NCBI GenBank assembly: GCA_007922195.1
Contig: ML681998.1
Span: 18,733,995 to 18,797,994 of the forward strand
Direction: 5' to 3'
Length of the DNA: 64,000 nucleotides
DNA from: Podocnemis expansa
Lineage: Eukaryota > Chordata > Testudines > Podocnemididae
The notes beneath the pieces are model-generated. The model was not told the DNA's origin, did no database searches, and saw only the letters and a list, made by a program, of their open reading frames with translations. The translations under genes and the position numbers were made by a program. Positions 11,416 to 21,421 of the stretch are shown here, piece by piece. How positions within the stretch are numbered: position 1 is the stretch's first letter; each line of letters begins with the position of its first letter.

Positions 11416-11815
11416 ACCCTAACTTGTTTCATCTTTTCCCGTTGTATGAGCAGGACAGTGCATGATAGCTACTTCTTTAGGTAATTGCACTGCTTCTAAC
11501 AAACAATTAACATGTATCCCATTTTTTATTCTTTTCCCTGCAGAATTCAAAAAATTCCCTTCCTTCCATAGTTGCCCAAAATCATGCACCACCCCGAAGG
11601 CATACCTAGAGTCAGTGTAAATGTTTGCCCGTTTCCCTTCAGCTAATCTGCAAGCTCTTTCTAAGGCTACCAATTCAGCTACTTGTGCAGATTTTTCTCT
11701 CTGTGTTTATTCCATTTGCCACCGCCTCGTCCAAAGTGTACATGGCATATCCAGCTACCAGCTCACCCCCTTGTGATCACTGACAGGAGCCATCTGTGTA
11801 GTAAATAATGTCTGG
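11416..11815 (-). pseudogene. pol: Retroviral RNase H
   Basis: The minus frame at 11419-11673 reads MVALERACRLAEGKRANIYTDSRYAFGVVHDFGQLWKEGNF and then EVAIMHCPAHTTGKD. The TDSRYAF catalytic-Asp block and the HCPAH block are hallmarks of class I retroviral RNase H. Upstream sequence is disrupted by a truncated MITE near 11820-11918. Written here only as a damaged relic. Confidence 0.82.
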
Positions 11816-11819
11816 GACT

Positions 11820-11919
11820 GGTTGTTTTGAAACAACAGAGCGTTGTGTGAACATGGTCTTTCTTATTTCGAAACAACCTCTGTTGTTTCGGAATAAGACT
11901 GCTGTGTGAACACACCCTA
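11820..11919. mobile_element. Truncated Harbinger-like MITE inside RNase H
   Basis: The right end GTGTGAACACACCC matches the family terminus and the body has TTTCGAAACAAC and TGTTGTTTCGG palindromes, but the left terminus is missing. It lies in the retroviral pol relic. Confidence 0.5.
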
Positions 11920-12242
11920 ATAGTTAACAAATTTCCCAGCACCATAGATGAAGTCTGTTCCACTAGCAGGGCAGTAGCTGTCATTGCATGCAGACATGGG
12001 AAAACCTGAGGGCTACATTGTCCAAAGGGGTGCTGTAGTATGCCACTAGTTTCATATGGGTCCCATGTCTTTGCACTAGCACCCCTGATGCAACCCCGTT
12101 CCTCTCATGACAATACAGGATAAATGGCTTCCTGTAGTCTGGCAGTCCTAAAGCAGGTGCAGCACTGAGAGCTTGCTTTAACTGCACAAAGGCTCCCTCT
12201 ACTTTGGGTGACCAAGGGACTGGATCCTCCACATCTTTCTTT

Positions 12243-13059
12243 GGCTTTGTCTACACACACATCGTTATTTCAAAATAAGGATTTCGAAATGAGTTATTTT
12301 GAAATAAAGTTCCTAATTCAAAATAAGCTAATTTGAATTAACAGAATGTTAATTCGAATTAAGAGAAAGCCTGCTATTGAAACAGCTGTTATTTTGAAAT
12401 GGTTACAGCTAGTCCTCACTTAGTGACCTACTCGTTTAGTGACCCCTCAGAGTTATGACCGGCTCTCTGATGAGTTGGTATTATGGCGATGTACGAGAAC
12501 TCGCATCAACTCTCTCAGATTACCTATATTTACAGTACACTATGCAAACTAAGTTCAGTACATTAGAGCTTAAAACATTTAAAATATATATTAAAAATGT
12601 TATAAATGATGCAAAGGTGACATTAAAACTATCTACCGATGGTTGAAAAACCTACTACCAGTAAAGTACATTATGCCTGAAATACCGGTAAGGGCTGCTC
12701 CTCATTTAGTGACCAATTCGTTTATCAACCGGGTTTCAGGAACGGAACCCGGTCACTAAGTGAGGACTACCTGTATTTCGAAATAAAGCCGTTTGGACAT
12801 GTTGTTTCAAAACAGTTGTTTCGAAACAATGGTGCTGTTTCAAAACAACATGTCCAAACGGCCTTATTTTGAAATAACCATTTTGAAATAACAGCTGTTT
12901 TGAAACAATCTGGGTTTAACCTGTTTTGAAACAGCAGTTCTTATTTCGAAAGGATGGGATCTGTCCTTTCGAAATAAGAAAACGTCATGTGGACCAAATA
13001 TCTTTTATTTCGAAATAACCAGTGTTTTTTCGAAATAAAAGTGCTGTGTAGATATACCC
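12243..13059. mobile_element. Harbinger-like MITE in retroviral pol, carrying a nested MITE
   Basis: The ends are GGCTTTGTCTACAC and GTGTAGATATACCC, with 3-bp flanks TTT (12240-12242, 13060-13062). The body is dominated by short palindromes such as TTATTTTGAAATAA and TGTTTCGAAACA. It splits the RT connection of the retrovirus and is itself split by 12416-12773. A 3-bp duplication with GGS-TGTCTACAC-type ends suggests PIF/Harbinger; no transposase is present to confirm it. Confidence 0.75.
12416..12773. mobile_element. TA-flanked MITE (mariner/pogo-like) nested in the Harbinger-like MITE
   Basis: The inverted ends CAGCTAGTCCTCACTTAGTG and CAGGTAGTCCTCACTTAGTG (right end read on the other strand) differ at one position. 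Both sides are bounded by TA (12414-12415, 12774-12775), the Tc1/mariner/pogo duplication. It is 358 bp long with no open frame of note. Confidence 0.85.
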
Positions 13060-13379
13060 TTTGTGAGCACATAAAGGGGCTTTGCAATTTCAGCATAATT
13101 AGGAATCCACTGCCTGCAGTACCCAGTTAGTCCCAGGAAGGCACGAACTTGCTTCTGTGTAACTGGGCTGGGAATTTTCAATACCGCTTGAATTTCTACA
13201 GGGTAGAATTTGTCTCTTCCCCTTAAAAATAATATGCCCCACATATTTCACTTCTGTTGTATCCTTTGTCAGTTCTGTTTCTTGTAACATAGCTAGGATT
13301 TCCTGTTCATTGGGGGTTGGAACTTCCAAATGAATGCCAGTTGGAAAACAGTAAATAGTGCATCCAAGTTTACAAAGCA

Positions 13380-13640
13380 AATCCCTTCCTAATAAATTAA
13401 CCGGACTGCTGGTGCTGAGGAGGAATGCATGTTGCTCTTGTAAAGGACCAATTTGAATGCTGGTGGTTTCTAAAACATGATACTCTTCAACTTGGTTATC
13501 TACCCAACAGCTTTCACAGTTTGTTTAGTAGGTTTTTAGAGCAGGGAACTCTTGCACTCCAAGAGTGGATCAGGTAGCTCCCGTGTCAATTAAAAAAGGA
13601 GCATCAGTATTCTGTATAACACCTCTCACATATGGCCCAC
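13380..13640 (-). pseudogene. pro: Retroviral protease
   Basis: On the minus strand the retropepsin core reads A-P-F-L-I-D-T-G-A-T, with DTG at 13579-13587, and is followed at once by a TGA stop at 13570-13572. Further on the frame reads GPLQEQHAFLL...SPVNLLGRDLLCKLGC, the usual C-terminal end of a gamma-type protease leading into pol. The catalytic triad is intact but the chain is cut by the stop. Confidence 0.75.
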
Positions 13641-14596
13641 TTTGATCAACAGAAATGCGCATTGGAAATAATGAACCCGGAGCTGTCTCTAGGCTTTGTC
13701 AATACTGATCATTGTAAAACACCGGCACAGTGGCTGGAGCAACAGTTGCTGGGGCTGTCATCACTTGAGATGCAGGCTGATTCTTTACTGCACTCATCTC
13801 TGGAGGTGGGGGCCAGGAGTATCTAGTTAGCGTCTGGGCTGCCTGAGACTGTGGTCTGTTAGGGTACTGTGCTTTCCAGTGTCCAGGCTGTTTACAATAA
13901 TGACACACATCATTACCCCCATTTGGTCTTTGACTTATCGGTCTGCCCCTTTGATGGCCCCTTCCTCTGTCCCATCTAGTAGTCACACAGCTGGGGAGTC
14001 TAACACAGCCTTCTGCCTGTTTCAGTTGTGCCAGCATTAAGCAGGCTTCCAGAGCTTTCTTCTTTTAGTTTTCCTGGCAATGATTTGCCACCTCAACCAG
14101 TCTATCCAATGGCTCTCGCTGCCACCCTATGCAAATAATTTTTAATTGCTCTTGAATGTCAGGCAGTAATCCACTGACAAAAGCATTTACAACTGCTCCG
14201 GGGGCAGTTGTTTCCAGCTCAGGGATGCCTGAATATTTTTAAAAGTTTTCTTTCAATCTATCCATATAATCTGCTGGATTTTCCCCTTCCTTTTGCTTGC
14301 AAGAGTAAATTTTTGGCCAGTCAAGTTTTGGGCGACACTCTGTTAGGATGGCATCTACTAGCCTCTGTCTGCAAGCTTTCACCTCTTCATCTGAGCCAGG
14401 GCTGGTGGCAGGCCAATCTGCCTTATTCTTTATTCACTGGAGCAGTTCATCAGGCACAATCATATTCAGCAATTAATTTAAGTCTTCATAATTAGGATTA
14501 TAGCACCCTATTGTAATTTCAAGCTGTTTTTTTAAAATTTCCCTGGATCTTCCCAAATATTAGGAAACCCTGTCACCAGATTTTTTAGATCTGTAG
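13590..14596 (-). pseudogene. gag: Retroviral gag, capsid end and nucleocapsid zinc knuckle
   Basis: The minus frame at 13699-14037 contains a basic segment (RWDRGRGHQRGRPISQRP) and then the single knuckle CHYCKQPGHWKAQY. The C-x2-C-x4-H spacing is right but the final Cys is Tyr, so the finger is probably dead. 14040-14596 is broken capsid-like sequence on the same strand. One knuckle between basic stretches fits a gammaretrovirus-like nucleocapsid. Confidence 0.75.
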
Positions 14597-15050
14597 GGCT
14601 GTGTTCACACAGCACTTTTGTTTCGAAACAACCTCGTTGTTTCGAAACAAAAAAAACCATGTTCACACGACGCACAGTTGTTTCGAAACAAGGGCGGGGT
14701 CCGGGGAGCAGCCCGGGCTGCCGGCTCAGCCCCGCGCCCCCGACCCGCCGGCGGGGTCTGGGGGCAGCTCTGGCGGGGGGGCTGAGCCACCCCGCAGCGG
14801 CTCACCCCCTGCTGGTGCCTGCAGCCCCCTTTCTGGGGCTGCAGGGTGAGCCAGCAGCGGCTCACCCCCAGGGGTAACGAAATAGCATGTTCACACTGTG
14901 AACTTGCTATTTCCTTTCCCGCTTTTTTTCTTATTTCGAATTAACATTTTGTTAATTCGAAATAAGATATTTCGAAATAAGGTGTTGTTTCGAAACAAGT
15001 TGTTTCGACACAACTTGTTTCGAAATAACCCTGTGTGTGTGAACACAGCC
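14597..15050. mobile_element. Harbinger-like MITE in retroviral gag
   Basis: The ends GGCTGTGTTCACAC and GTGTGAACACAGCC are a perfect inverted match. The flanks are TAG on both sides (14594-14596, 15051-15053). AT-rich arms made of TTTCGAAAC palindromes enclose a very GC-rich core (about 14695-14875). Confidence 0.85.
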
Positions 15051-15969
15051 TAGGGCTCCAAGGGACATGGGTGTGGATTAAGCCATTTGGTCTGGGCACT
15101 AATCGTAGGGGTGCCAGTGTGAGATTTGGCTCATCTCCAGTGGAGTGTCTGCAGACAGCAAGGCGCGGTGGCATCTTTTTACGGTCACTGCTAGGTTTAA
15201 AGGCTGCTGACAGGCTATCCTTCAGCGTCTCTGCCTCTGTGAGTCTTGTGTGCTTAGATAAGCCACTCGGACCTGCCCCCATACTGTCTGATTGCTCTCT
15301 CTCGTCTTCAGTCTTTGTATATTGTGGAAGCTGACATTTGTAACTCAGCCGGTTCTCTATCTCCCTCTTCTGTGGGGGGTGGTGCTGAAGCCCCTACACC
15401 AGGTGGTGGAAAAGAGCAACACATATCTAATATGTCAGGGCTATGATTATTTTCCTCATCCTCCTTAACTGTCTGTGCATAAGGTATTTGGGGATATAAA
15501 CCCTGCACTGCTCTGCTCGGAGCTGCTTCTAATTGTTTTTTGTTTTTTTTTGAGTTTATCTACATTAGTCTTCCAGCTTTTAATAAATGACTCTTTTTCC
15601 CCTCTTAAAGGTCTCATCATACCATAAAAAATACACTTGCCATTGTCTTTGTGGGATTTTTGCACCTAAGGCTTCTAAAGCCCCCCTCAAATACAATATC
15701 TGCTCTCTATCACAGCTCCCAATAAGAGGGAACTGCAACATGTCATCATTTTTAGTATACCAATTCCATTTAGACAAGAATAAATAAGAATCAGGTCCAT
15801 AATGAGTGTACGTATAATAGCTGGGGGTGCCCAAAGGTGGGGCTGCGATCTTAGTTCCACCTATCCCCATTGTTCTCAAACCACTCAAACCACTCGCTTC
15901 ACAATTACAGCACGCGCTTCCCGCTGGAGCACGAATCTGTCCACTGCCTCCCTTGCTTTCAAGGTCCAC
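15051..15969 (-). pseudogene. gag: Retroviral gag, matrix region
   Basis: Overlapping minus frames (15580-15969, 15465-15665, 15308-15508) read as a plausible Gag N-terminus. The first frame starts with Met at 15969 and includes YLFLSKWNWYTKNDDMLQFP and LYLRGALEALGAKIPQRQW. Frames then shift. The Pro/Glu-rich segment (FPPPGVGASAPPPTEEGDREP) fits the matrix-capsid linker. A Harbinger-like MITE (14597-15050) cuts the gene downstream. The assignment rests mainly on position between primer site and nucleocapsid. Confidence 0.6.
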
Positions 15970-16463
15970 TGGTCATTACTGTTAAGTTCACAGCAGGCTT
16001 GGTGTAGCTGAAACAGTGAACGGCCAGCTCCGGTCAGCGGAGGGGAATACAAATGGAACACAATCAGGCATTCATCTCACTTGCACACACCAAATTTAAA
16101 ACACACAAAAATCGGGATCCTTTAACCATGGAGCCCTGCTTCTACCAGTGCTGACTAACACAAAACCTGGCCAATAACCTGGAGCCCTGCTCCAAACAGT
16201 CAATTAAATATAAACCTGGCTAGAGAGCTCTAATAAACCCTAAGGACCCTAATGAGGCGTCCTTACCAGAACTGTTGGTATTGCACTCAGACAAATATGT
16301 CCGGTATGCAGACTCCCCGATGCCTTCCCGCCTCTCCCTGTCCACTCACTGAGGAGTCCGGCTGTGATCAAGGGTCGCAAGAGGAAGCGCCTTCCTGGAC
16401 ACGGTCGATGTGCGGCAGGGAGCAAACCAGCTGGGGCAGTTACCAGGTAGTTGCCATCGAAGT

Positions 16464-16481
16464 TCCCAGGTTTCGGCACCA
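16464..16481 (-). promoter_or_regulatory. Retroviral primer-binding site, tRNA-Phe type
   Basis: The minus strand reads TGGTGCCGAAACCTGGGA, four bases inside the 5' LTR. It complements the 3' end of tRNA-Phe (which ends GTTTCGGCACCA), with one difference from the 18-base site expected from the tRNA-Phe acceptor/T-arm sequence. Phe-primed class I ERVs are known. Confidence 0.8.
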
Positions 16482-16485
16482 AAAC

Positions 16486-17026
16486 TGTCAAAGAAAAACA
16501 GCTGAACCCAACTTTGAGTGCAAAACCAACAGCTTATTTATTTACACTGCAGTGGAGAGAGCAGATAAAATCCTGGTCTCTGCCCCTGAGATGCATTACA
16601 GAAACTTTTATAGCTTAACAGCTATATTAACATAGATGCATATACATAGGTAGATGTAACAAGACCTAACATTCTCTAATTGGTACAAACTAATATCAGT
16701 TCCCTAAAAGGAATCAGGGTTAAAAGGGAAAAATCTCGTATAACAGTCAAGAGAAACAGTATTACAAATTAACACAATCTAGGCAAGTTTAATAAACAAT
16801 AAATCAAGGATGTCAGCACAACATGTGGAGAGGGAAAAACAAGGACATGGTAGGCTGGCACAGAGAGGTACTGATTACATTCGTTAGGTCTGCAGTTCTT
16901 CACCATATCTCTAATAGCACTGTTATTTGTCTTAGAGTGCATTCCTTCTAAATCCTCTCTCTTTCAGGCCTGTTAAACCATTCATGTCTCAACCTGGTCA
17001 GTTCTCAGTTAAGAAATTCTTTCACA
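16486..17026 (-). repeat. Retrovirus 5' LTR
   Basis: Minus-strand order fits U3-R-U5: start TGTGAAAGAA at 17026, a TATA box CTATAAAAG near 16606-16614, an AATAAA-type poly(A) signal near 16530, and end TTTGACA at 16486. It is followed by CCAG of the target duplication at 17027. It nearly matches 8258-8798. Confidence 0.92.
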
Positions 17027-17075
17027 CCAGTGCTTGAAGACATCCAACTTGTTCAAGTTTCTGGTAGCATTTGGA
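17027..17075 (-). mobile_element. CR1 remnant resuming after the retrovirus
   Basis: The + strand reads CCAGTGCTTGAAGACATCC and then CAACTTGTTCAAGTTTCTGG. Joined to 8230-8257 across the retrovirus it gives continuous reverse-complement CR1 ORF2 sequence. The upstream limit near 17075 is a judgement. Confidence 0.6.
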
Positions 17076-17340
17076 GTTTGCAGACTTGTGTAGTTCCTCT
17101 GGTTTTCATACAGTATCTGGATGGGCTCAGTCCTTTGTTTCACAGCTTCAGTTGTCAATGAACAGATTCAACAGTGTGTGCTAGCTGAAGACTGTACACA
17201 GACTAAAAATAAGATGGAGGTCATGCAGCTGCTTTTTATGTCTTCTGCCCTCTTCCATGCTGTTTGTGGAATTTTACAGAAATAAAATGGCATCTAGAGT
17301 CCATTGGGAAAGTCATGTGTGATAAGGTGAGCTCAGAGGG
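17076..17340. other. Unassigned stretch between CR1 and the Tx1-type L1
   Basis: About 265 bp of ordinary-composition DNA. An AATAAA lies near 17281. No protein, inverted ends or family is recognised. Confidence 0.4.
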
Positions 17341-17355
17341 CTACAGAAGGGTGTG
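17341..17355. repeat. Probable target-site duplication, left copy
   Basis: CTACAGAAGGGTGTG matches 25644-25658 at 14 of 15 bases and sits just outside the L1 3' end. Confidence 0.5.
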
Positions 17356-17374
17356 CCTATTTGGTCGCCAGGGA

Positions 17375-17400
17375 GGTGGGTGGGCGTAAGCCCACCCACC
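17375..17400 (-). other. L1 3'-UTR hairpin
   Basis: A perfect 11-bp stem (GGTGGGTGGGC with GCCCACCCACC) closes a 4-base loop near the element 3' end. No poly(A) tail is seen, so this structure is a candidate RT recognition site, as known for stringent-type LINEs. That role is inferred. Confidence 0.7.
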
Positions 17401-17499
17401 GCTAACACCCCTCCCCCAGCTCAAGGGGAGGTGGTCCTAGGCCCGGGGCCAACTGATTTCGGGGGACAAATAATGACAAAACGGGAGCGGGTGTGGGGG

Positions 17500-18680
17500 T
17501 CAGAGGTTCAGAATTAGGGAACCAGAGGGGGACACCGAGCAGAGAACCCCGGACAGCGCCCACTGCTCCCGGAACGTGTCGAGGGAGCCAGCGGACGCCG
17601 CCCAGAGGAACTCTGCCCGGAGACGTGAACGGACCAGGGACCGGAAGTAGGCCCCACAGTCGCAGGCCCCTCCCTCAGCCAGCCTCCTCTCTCTGGTCTT
17701 ATAGATGGCCTGTTTTGCGTAGGCCAGGAGGAGGCTGGCGAGGAGGTCCCGCGACTTCGTGGGGCCGCAAATCGGGAGTGAGTAAAGGAATGTGTGTGGG
17801 GAGAAGTGCAACCAGAACCTCAGGAAGAGGTTCTGGAGGAGCCGGAAGAGGGGCTGCAACCTGGCGCATTCAAGATAGGTGTGCGCCAGGGTCTCCCTCT
17901 CGCCGCAGAAGAGGCAGGTGTCTGGAATGGGGGTGAACCGCGCCAAGTACACGCCCGTGCTCACGGCTCCGTGCAGGAGCCGCCAACTAATGTCCCCGGT
18001 GGGCCGTGGGGTCAAGGTGGCATAGAGGCTGGCCCACCGGGGGTCCTCGCCCTCCGCAGGTAGAAGGAGGTCCCGCCACTTGGTGTCGGGGCGGGACACG
18101 AGGGCGAAGAAGTGGAGAGTGTGGAGCACGAGCGTGTACAGGTGTTTGCGGGGCGCGGTTTGGAAGGGGACCGGCTGCAGCTCTAGCAGCCGGCTCGGAG
18201 CATGGGGCGGGGGCGGCCGGGGGGGCTCGCGGGGCCGGGGCCCGATCGCAAGCTCCGGAGGGCCGGGACTGAGAGGAGGGCGGGGGGTACCCTCTCGCAG
18301 GACCCGCTCTAGGTAAGCCCGAGCGGTGGGGGGCAGGGCCGCCTTCACCTCCTGGAGTAGGCGCCGGGGGGTTCGGAGGGTGGAGAGCCCCATGCGCTGA
18401 GCGAGCACTAGGGGATCCACCCAGTCCCCCCGGGTATAGTCCAGGAGGTCTCCGACCCTGGTGACACCTGCCAGGACCAACCTCCGCCTCACGGAGGGGG
18501 CCTCCGCCGCCTGCACACTCAGATGGGGATTGTGTAGCAGGGGCTCCGCGAGGAGGTCCTCCCCCTCGGTGGGCACAAGGGACCTGGAGGCCGAAACCAG
18601 CCTCCAGGTCCGGAGGAGGTCCTGGTAGAAGGCCGGCAGCTCGGAGAGGTCTCGCGGACCACCTCTCAGCTGGATATAAA
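17500..18680 (-). pseudogene. Tx1-type ORF2, C-terminal part
   Basis: After a frameshift near 18665-18695 the protein continues as LSELPAFYQDLLRTWRLV, a RVGDLLDYTRGDW segment, then the Cys/His motif CLFCGERETLAHTYLEC (C-x2-C-x8-H-x4-C) near codons 288-305 of the 17500-18819 frame, and a stop at 17500. The zinc-like motif and following helices are typical of Tx1-like ORF2 C-termini, which probably bind element RNA. The 3' UTR and hairpin follow. Confidence 0.82.
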
Positions 18681-20350
18681 AGGAGCTGCCGGTCGTATCG
18701 GAGCCCTCGGTAGCGACGGAGGAAGGTGTGCGCCAGGTGGCTCCACGCCGGACTACCTGCACCATAAAGGAGTCTCTGCAGGGCCTGGAGGCGGAAGGCG
18801 TGGACCTGGCTGTGGACACAGCACAGGCCCTGCCCTCCCTCCTCCAGGGGAAGACTCAGGATCCCTGCAGAGACCCAGTGCAGTCCTGGCCAAAAGAACT
18901 CCAGAACTGTCTTCTGGAGGTGGGCCAGGAACCTCGGGGGCGGGACCAGGGTGTTGAGCCGGTGCCAGAGCATGGACAGGACAAGCTGGTTGACCACCAG
19001 CGCCCTCCCACGAAGGGAGAGGCACCGCAGCAGTCCCGTCCATCTCCGCAGCCGCCCAACGACCCTGTCCTCCAAATCGTGCCAGTTCTCATCCGGGGAG
19101 GGATGGGTGGCAGAAAGGTAAACGCCGAGATAGAGCAGCGGACCCGCGCTCCACCGGATGGCTTGAAGCGCGGGTGGGAGGGGGCCCGCCGACCACCCGG
19201 CCCCTACCGTCAGGCCAGAGCTCTTGACCCAGTTGATCCGGGCGGAGGAGGCCGCCGAGTAGATGGTCTGGCAAGCCTCCAGCCGCCACAGGTCGCCCGG
19301 GTCCTGGACCGCGAGGAGCACGTCGTCGGCGTACGCTGACAGGACCAGCCGCAGCTCCGGCTCACGGAGCACCAACCCCGTCAACCTCCGACGGAGGAGA
19401 CAGAGGAAGGGCTCGATGGCCAGAGCGTACAGCTGGCCCGACAGCGGGCAGCCTTGACGCACTCCTCGCCCGAAGCTGACCGGCTCGGTCAGGGTCCAGT
19501 TGAGCTTGACCAGGCACTCCGCGGAGGCGTACAGCACCCGGAGGAAACCCACAAAACGTGGCCCGAAGCCGAAGGCCTGCAGGGTGCCCAGGAAGTACCC
19601 GTGGTCCACCCGATCGAACGCTTTCTCCTGGTCCAGGGCCAGGAGGGCGAACGACAGACCGTCCCTACACCCGAGCTCCAAGAGATCCCGGACCAGGTAC
19701 AAATTGCTAAAGATGGACCGGCCCGGGACGGTGTAGGTCTGGTCAGGGTGAACCACGTCCTGCAGCACGGACCCAAGCCGCAGCGAGATGGCCTTGGCCA
19801 CGATCTTGTAGTCCGTGCAGAGGAGCGAGACGGGACGCCAGTTCCGAAGGTCGCGGAGGTCCCCCTTCTTGGGCAGCAGGGCCAGCACGGCCCGCCGGCA
19901 AGAAAGGGGAAGCTCTCCGCTTCCCTCGGACTCGGCCCAGACGACGGCCAGGTCCGGGCCGAGGACGTCCCAGAACACGCGGTAGAACTCCACGGTCAGC
20001 CCGTCCATGCCCGGGGACTTGTTATTGGGCATGCGACGGAGGGCATCCGTGAACTCGGCCAGAGTGAGAGGAAGCTCCAGCCGGTCCCGGGCACCCGTGC
20101 TGAGCGCGGGGAGTTCGTTCCAGAGCACCCTGCAGGCGTCAGCTTCGGTCGGGTCCGGGGAGAAAAGGCTGGCGTAGAAGGCCCTGGCCCTTCCACGCAT
20201 CTCCTCCGGATCCGTGAGGGGGGTGCCGTCCTCAGCGAGGAGGCAGGTGACATGCTTCTCAGCCCCCCTCCGTTTCTCCAGGGCATAGAAGAAGCGGGAG
20301 CCGCGATCCATCTCCCGAAGGAGGTGGATGCGGGATCGCACAAAGGCCCC
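18680..20350 (-). pseudogene. Tx1-type ORF2, reverse transcriptase domain
   Basis: The 17987-20401 frame carries non-LTR RT blocks in order: LRRMPNNKSPGMDGLTVEFY, AVLALLPKKGDLRDLRNWRP, LLCTDYKIVAKAIS, ALLALDQEKAFDRVDHGYF, GRGVRQGCPLSGQLYALAIEP, and the catalytic LSAYADDVLLAV (YADD intact). The thumb region follows (GPLLYLGVYLS). Upstream linker text (HLLREMDRGSRFFYALEKRRG) matches the endonuclease-RT linker of the Tx1 clade. It would reverse-transcribe element RNA at a nicked target. This domain reads open, but neighbouring domains are out of frame. Confidence 0.92.
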
Positions 20351-20985
20351 CCGGGCCCGAAGGTCTCGAGGGCCCGGAGCTCCTCCCGCTTCTCCCGGCA
20401 CGCTCCGCAGAGGGACGGGTCCTCAGGGCTGGCGGCCAGGCGCCTCTCCAGCTCCAAGACCTCCCGCTCCAGCTGCTCTATCGCCACATCCCTCCGCCGG
20501 CTGGCCCCCCGGGTGTAGTCACGGCAGAAGAGCCGGGCACGCACCTTCCCCGTGTCCCACCAACGCCGCGCCGAGGAAAAGGCGGGCCTCTGCTCCCGCC
20601 AGGCCAGCCAGAACTCCCGGAAGGCCGCCACGAAGCCCACATCCTCCAGCAGGCTGTTGTTGAAGTGCCAGTAGGCCGACCCCGGCCTCTCCGCCGAGAG
20701 AGAGGCCGTCACGGTCACCAGGTGGTGATCCGAGAACGGGGCCGGCCTCACGCTGGAGGAGTGGGCTCGTGCCAGATGGCGACGGGACAAGTAGATGCGG
20801 TCCAACCGGGAGTGCTGTGACCGGTCTGCCCCCACCCGGACGAAGGTGAAGGTGACCTCATCGTCCGGGTGGTGGTCACGCCAGACGTCCACCAGGGAGT
20901 GACGGTCCATCAACTCCCGGAGGACGTCGGCGGCGGCCTGGTCCTGCTCGGTCCCAGAGCGGTCCCGGTCCTCGAGGGTGATGTT
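20350..20985 (-). pseudogene. Tx1-type ORF2, endonuclease end and linker
   Basis: The 19996-20913 frame holds the end of the endonuclease (SLVDVWRDHHPDDEVTFTFV, SRLDRIYLSRRHL, then PFSDHHLVTVTASL with the SDHH catalytic block) and the linker up to the frame change near 20345-20352, at a C-run. The catalytic residues visible here are intact. Confidence 0.85.
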
Positions 20986-21421
20986 AAAATCCCCCCCCCA
21001 GGACCAGGCACTCCTGTGGATCTAAGGTGTCGAGGAAGGCGGCCGCCTGCCGAAAGAAGGGCATCCGCTCCGGGCCCGATGTCGGGGCGTAGACGTTGAC
21101 AAGGTTCAGCGCCAGCCCCTCCATGCGGACCCGGACGTGCAGCAGGCGGCCCGGCACGACCTCGACCGCCCCCAGCACCTCGGGCCGTAGGTCGGGGGAG
21201 AACAGGGTGGCCACACCGCTGGAGCGGGTGGACAGATGGCTCATGAACACCCCGTTCCCCCATTCCAGCCGCCAGCTGGCCTCGGCGGCCGGATCCGTGT
21301 GGGTCTCCTGCAGGAACACCACAGAGTAGCCCCCCTCCCGAAGGTAGGAGAGCACCTGGGTCCTGCGGAGACCCACCCTACAGCCCCTGGTGTTCAAGGT
21401 TGCGAAGATGGTAGGGGCCAT
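20985..21421 (-). pseudogene. Tx1-type ORF2, endonuclease N-terminus
   Basis: Met at 21421 begins MAPTIFATLNTRGCRVGLRR, then VVFLQETHTDP (catalytic Glu), ATLFSPDL, ALNLVNVYAPT and ECLVLGG. The next residues should be DFNITLEDRD, but a 9-base C run (20991-20999; eight would keep frame) shifts the frame. The fold is the apurinic/apyrimidinic-type nuclease that nicks the target. ORF2 starts 28 bases before ORF1 ends, so the two ORFs overlap slightly. Confidence 0.88.

Larger units (their letters stand above)
11981..13379 (-). pseudogene. pol: Retroviral reverse transcriptase, thumb/connection only; catalytic core deleted
   Basis: Two minus segments are recognisable. The first (13060-13379) reads HLEVPTPNEQEILAMLQ... 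then EVKYVGHIIFKGKRQ, VTQKQVRAFLGLTGYCRQW and IPNYAEIAKPLYVLTKG. The second (11981-12232) reads EDPVPWSPKVEGAFVQLKQAL, SAAPALGLPDYRKPF and VASGVLVQRHGT. These are the RT end and connection of class I ERVs. Between the protease end and EVKYVGH there is room for only a few residues, so the fingers and palm with the YxDD site are missing. MITE 12243-13059 lies between the segments, with flanks that would join in frame. Confidence 0.8.
8258..17026 (-). mobile_element. Defective gamma-type endogenous retrovirus, complete with both LTRs
   Basis: Two direct repeats of 541 bp (8258-8798 and 16486-17026) bound an 8.77-kb unit flanked by the 4-bp duplication CCAG (8254-8257 and 17027-17030). On the minus strand the order is LTR, tRNA-Phe primer site, gag, protease, pol remnants, env remnant, polypurine tract, LTR. 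By eye the LTRs differ at about 11 positions (about 2%). The interior is heavily damaged: stops throughout, the RT catalytic core deleted, env reduced to a fragment, and three MITE insertions. It disrupts a CR1. This is an old, inactive copy. Confidence 0.93.

Noticed and set aside
12243..13059. Regularly spaced short repeats that might suggest a CRISPR array
   Set aside because: The units are palindromes at irregular spacing without unique spacers, inside a TIR-bounded MITE in vertebrate DNA.
19454..20518. 354-codon plus-strand frame opposite the L1 RT
   Set aside because: Antisense shadow of a highly GC-rich gene; the minus strand has all the RT motifs.
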